NCBI GenBank assembly: GCA_025935155.1
Contig: JAICVV010000004.1
Coordinates: 1-18,797 of the forward strand
Direction: 5' to 3'
Length of the DNA: 18,797 nucleotides
From: Alphaproteobacteria bacterium
Lineage (GTDB): Bacteria; Pseudomonadota; Alphaproteobacteria; Micropepsales; Micropepsaceae
This document shows, in pieces, positions 16,168 through 18,797 of this stretch. Each line of letters begins with the position of its first letter. Positions within the stretch are counted from its first letter, which is position 1. A program made the translations under genes and the position numbers. The notes under the pieces are model-generated. The model saw nothing but the letters and a program-made list of their open reading frames with translations, searched no databases and was not told the DNA's origin.

Positions 16168-17844
16168 TCAATCGAAGCTCTTGCGGATCGAGAGCGTTAT
16201 CGCATTTTGCACATAGCCGGCGCCGTTTCCGATGGCCTTGTGCCAAATCAAATCGTAGCGGAGCGAGAGCGAAATGGTTTCGGAAGCCAGATAGTCCGCG
16301 CCGGCCGAAAATTGATAGAGGTCGGCGTCCTCCGTTCCGCTCACACGGCTGTACGCGATTTGGGCCTGCCCCGTGAGCGACGGAACCAAGCTGCGGGACC
16401 AGGACAAATTGCCACCAGAAATGGTTGAAGATGGCGTTTCCAAAGGAGTAAGGGACTGGTTGTCGGCGTAGTATCCAGTAAGGACCAGCTGGTTCGCATC
16501 GCCGAGCCACCGAGCCGATCCACTTAGCTGACGCACACGAAAAAGCCCGTCTTGCAGGGGAGACAGATTGTCCGCCGTTCCGATCGGTATACCCAGCGCC
16601 GGCAGGATCGAATCGCTGCCGGGGCCTCCGTTCAACAGAGAGTCATCCAGAACACCGATTAGCGGATTTTGATTGTAAGTGATACCTGTTACCGCTCCGT
16701 CCGGCGCAAGGACAGCTCCGGCATTGCCCCCGGTAAAGCCTTGCTGAGCGGTGGTGAGCGAATCCGAATATTCTGCGTAAAGATCGGTGCGCGGCCCTAT
16801 TCGCCACGCCAGTTCGCCCGCAAAGTCTGTGAAGCCATCATGGCGCCCATATACGAGCAGAAGGTAAGAATCGGCGTTCGGCTTCACGCGGGCACCGACG
16901 TCCCATATCATGCCCCGGTCGCCTGCGGACGGAACAGAGGTGTTGCTTACATCCTCGTAGCCTGCTCCGAAAATTCCCGATACCGCCCGCGTAATCTCAT
17001 ATTCATTTATCCACTCCGCGCTGGCGCGCTTCAGATCTCCCGAAAAGCTGTTTCCGGTGTCGGTGTCGCTCGCGTTCAGAGAAACATCTGTTAGCAGCCG
17101 GGGCGCAATGGCGCCCGGCAACCTCAAATCCTCGCGAAGGCTTTGATCGGTTTCGTTCGAAACGGGGCCCAGCGACAGGCCCGGAATATCTATTCTCTGC
17201 GTATTGTTGACGAACCAAACGCGGCTGATTCGATACTGCGTAAAGGATGTTGCCGACCTCGCGAACGGCAGGACCAAAACCGGAGATGCTCCAGCAGAAT
17301 AATAATGCGTGTTCTGATCCGGTTGTATGAAGCTTTTTTCAATTCCGCCGCCGGTCCTCACAGCATCGTCGGCCGAACCGAAAAAATCGATATACGCCAC
17401 CGAAGGCAGCACAATGCCGCGGACGTTGCCGAAGCCATATCCAGCCCATTGGTCGAATTGGCTGTTATTGGCGTACGCCTGATATGTTGCAGTGGCGCTT
17501 AACAATCCACTGAAGCGGACCGTATCGGCAGTGAGTATTCCACCGGCAGAAAACACGGAGCTGAAGTCGCGTTCTCTATCGCCCGCGGTCTGTTCAGCGT
17601 TGTCTGTCAAAATCCCGTCCACGCCGATGTTCGCCGAGAATAGCATGGGCGGCGCATTCGGCTGAAGAATGGCGCGGCTTGCATTGTACAGTTGAGAGTT
17701 CGACCCGCCCTGAGTTATGGCGCCGGGCGAGGACAGGCCAAAAAAATAGCCGGCGGTTTGCGCACCGGCGCGATCCATGGCGCCCTGCAGTCCGGTCGCA
17801 CCCATCACGAGAATGGTCCCAAGGACTGTCCGCGATGCGTGCAA
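16168..17844 (-). CDS. TIGR03016-type PEP-CTERM system-associated outer-membrane beta-barrel protein
   Basis: Predicted outer-membrane protein of 558 aa. The best start is TTG 17844, with GAGGGGG eight bases upstream. It yields a hydrophobic signal region (residues 6-22) and a likely cleavage near AGA-Q at 26-29. No in-frame ATG gives a better signal peptide. The mature protein has many alternating-hydrophobicity, Gly/Tyr-rich strands (for example LFRVRQLSGSARWLG and ISLSLRYDLIW) and ends in a barrel signal, ITLSIRKSF, plus one Asp. Location between the XrtA-type kinase and ATPase genes matches the family that accompanies these loci. It may form or assist the exopolysaccharide export pore; this is inferred from context. 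Gaps are 31 bases upstream and 7 downstream, so it is operonic. Confidence 0.87.
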   Translation of the reverse strand: MHASRTVLGTILVMGATGLQGAMDRAGAQTAGYFFGLSSPGAITQGGSNSQLYNASRAILQPNAPPMLFSANIGVDGILTDNAEQTAGDRERDFSSVFSAGGILTADTVRFSGLLSATATYQAYANNSQFDQWAGYGFGNVRGIVLPSVAYIDFFGSADDAVRTGGGIEKSFIQPDQNTHYYSAGASPVLVLPFARSATSFTQYRISRVWFVNNTQRIDIPGLSLGPVSNETDQSLREDLRLPGAIAPRLLTDVSLNASDTDTGNSFSGDLKRASAEWINEYEITRAVSGIFGAGYEDVSNTSVPSAGDRGMIWDVGARVKPNADSYLLLVYGRHDGFTDFAGELAWRIGPRTDLYAEYSDSLTTAQQGFTGGNAGAVLAPDGAVTGITYNQNPLIGVLDDSLLNGGPGSDSILPALGIPIGTADNLSPLQDGLFRVRQLSGSARWLGDANQLVLTGYYADNQSLTPLETPSSTISGGNLSWSRSLVPSLTGQAQIAYSRVSGTEDADLYQFSAGADYLASETISLSLRYDLIWHKAIGNGAGYVQNAITLSIRKSFD

Positions 17845-17875
17845 GGAAGCAACCCCCTCTGGTATCCGGGCCAGC

Positions 17876-18793
17876 TCAGTTGTCTCTGAGTGCGTAATTG
17901 TACCCGTAACCCTTAAATTGTTCGGTAAGCAATGGATGCGTCTTGTTCAAAACGAGGTTCACACTGGCGCTTGCCTTCAGCACGCGCAGCGACGCTTCGA
18001 TGTCGTCGCGAGGAGTGTCGTCGGCGGCGACGATGAGAAGCGTTTGCCCTGCCAATTCGGAAAGGATTGCCGGCTCGGTGCTCGTCAGGCAAGGCACTGA
18101 GTCGATTATTATAATGCGCGATCGATCCTCGCCTTGCAGCTGTTCAAGAAGCGCGGTCATGCGTCCGCTCGACATCAATTCCGGAATCCCGGAGCGCTCC
18201 TTCCCTGCCGGTAACAACTCCAGATTGGGAAGGTTGGTGCGCAACACCACCGCGCTGAGAAGCGCTGCATCTGTGATGACATCCAGCCAGCCCTTCTCCG
18301 CAGAAAGACCAAGATAGTCGAGCATCGAATGCCGGTACGCATCCCCGTCGACCAGCAAAACCCTGGTGTCCTGTTCGTACGCAAAGGCGAGTGCGAGATT
18401 GGTGGCCGTGTAGGTTTTGCCCTCACCGGGTCTTGCGCTGGTAACCACAACGATACGGTTTTTCACGCCGTTGGATCGCCGTATGTTGGCGAACACTTCG
18501 CGCTTTATGGCGCGAAACTCCTGAACCGTTCGGGACGAATTCTCCGACGGTGAAACGATCCCATTCGCTGCAAGGCTTATTGGACTGATCGTGACTGTCC
18601 GAATTTCACGGTCTCGTGCGGCCGTTTCTCTACCATCCGGTCCGTGATGTAGAGGTTTAAAGGTAGGCTGCGTTCGAATCGATGAAGGAAGCGGTCTTTC
18701 CGTCTCCGAGGATGTTCCAGAGGCGCTCGAAGCCGGTTGCCGCAGGCGGGCCGCTGCCCGTTCAATCAGACTTGGAGCGTGATCTGCCATCAT
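17876..18793 (-). CDS. XrtA-type exopolysaccharide tyrosine autokinase (BY-kinase)
   Basis: Bacterial tyrosine kinase that regulates chain length and export of exopolysaccharide together with a Wzc/GumC-like membrane partner. The product is 305 aa, beginning with two ATG codons (18793 or 18790) five bases from the window edge, so its ribosome site is only partly visible. The first 80 residues are low-complexity and basic. The conserved QEFRAIKREV segment is at 91-100, Walker A TSARPGEGKT at 118-127, Walker A' LLVDGDAYR (Asp149, Asp151) and Walker B IIIIDSVP (Asp231). The C-terminus has three tyrosines (Tyr296, Tyr298, Tyr300) as an autophosphorylation cluster. It has no membrane segment, so the activating partner must be a separate protein, probably encoded just beyond 18797. 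TGATG at the start hints at overlap with an upstream gene. Confidence 0.9.
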   Translation of the reverse strand: MMADHAPSLIERAAARLRQPASSASGTSSETERPLPSSIRTQPTFKPLHHGPDGRETAARDREIRTVTISPISLAANGIVSPSENSSRTVQEFRAIKREVFANIRRSNGVKNRIVVVTSARPGEGKTYTATNLALAFAYEQDTRVLLVDGDAYRHSMLDYLGLSAEKGWLDVITDAALLSAVVLRTNLPNLELLPAGKERSGIPELMSSGRMTALLEQLQGEDRSRIIIIDSVPCLTSTEPAILSELAGQTLLIVAADDTPRDDIEASLRVLKASASVNLVLNKTHPLLTEQFKGYGYNYALRDN

Positions 18794-18797
18794 CAGA

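Overview
This 18.8 kb window is GC-rich, densely coding chromosomal DNA of an alphaproteobacterium. That reading rests on the ileS-lspA-DUF3035(BamF)-M16-M16 gene order, a MutL that carries its own endonuclease motif, small alphaproteobacterial families (DUF3096 and a KETFPASDPPA protein), and an XrtA/PEP-CTERM-type exopolysaccharide block. I cannot fix the genus. Orders with XrtA loci, such as Sphingomonadales or Micropepsaceae-like lineages, would fit.

Positions 1-8266 (+ strand) hold housekeeping and envelope genes: the 3' part of ileS; lspA (lipoprotein signal peptidase); a DUF3035/BamF-like lipoprotein; two tandem periplasmic M16 peptidase-family proteins, the first with an intact zinc site and the second without one; mutL; and a MATE exporter. 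From ileS to the second M16 protein every gene overlaps the next by 1-14 bases, so this part is probably one translationally coupled operon.

Positions 8267-8804 form the only long gene-free stretch. It lies between convergent genes and contains many nested inverted repeats. It ends in a clear rho-independent terminator on the + strand, and ATGA tetranucleotides sit at both edges of the structured block. I read it as a structured non-coding RNA. The best but unproven guess is an ORF-less HEARO/omega-RNA-type element. This is the most interesting item in the window.

Positions 8805-10024 (- strand) carry rsmD (16S rRNA G966 methyltransferase) and a GNAT acetyltransferase coupled by a GTGA overlap. 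Divergent from them on the + strand are a DsbD/ScsB-type disulfide reductase (10142-12211) and a leucine-dehydrogenase-family amino acid dehydrogenase (12332-13399).

Positions 13403-18793 (- strand) carry, in transcription order, an XrtA-type tyrosine autokinase, a TIGR03016-type outer-membrane beta-barrel protein, an XrtA-type ATPase with a long C-terminal extension, galE, and two small proteins (68 and 55 aa). The first three are typical members of PEP-CTERM/exosortase-associated exopolysaccharide loci. GalE could supply UDP-galactose. The exosortase, chain-length protein and glycosyltransferases, if present, lie beyond the right edge of the window.
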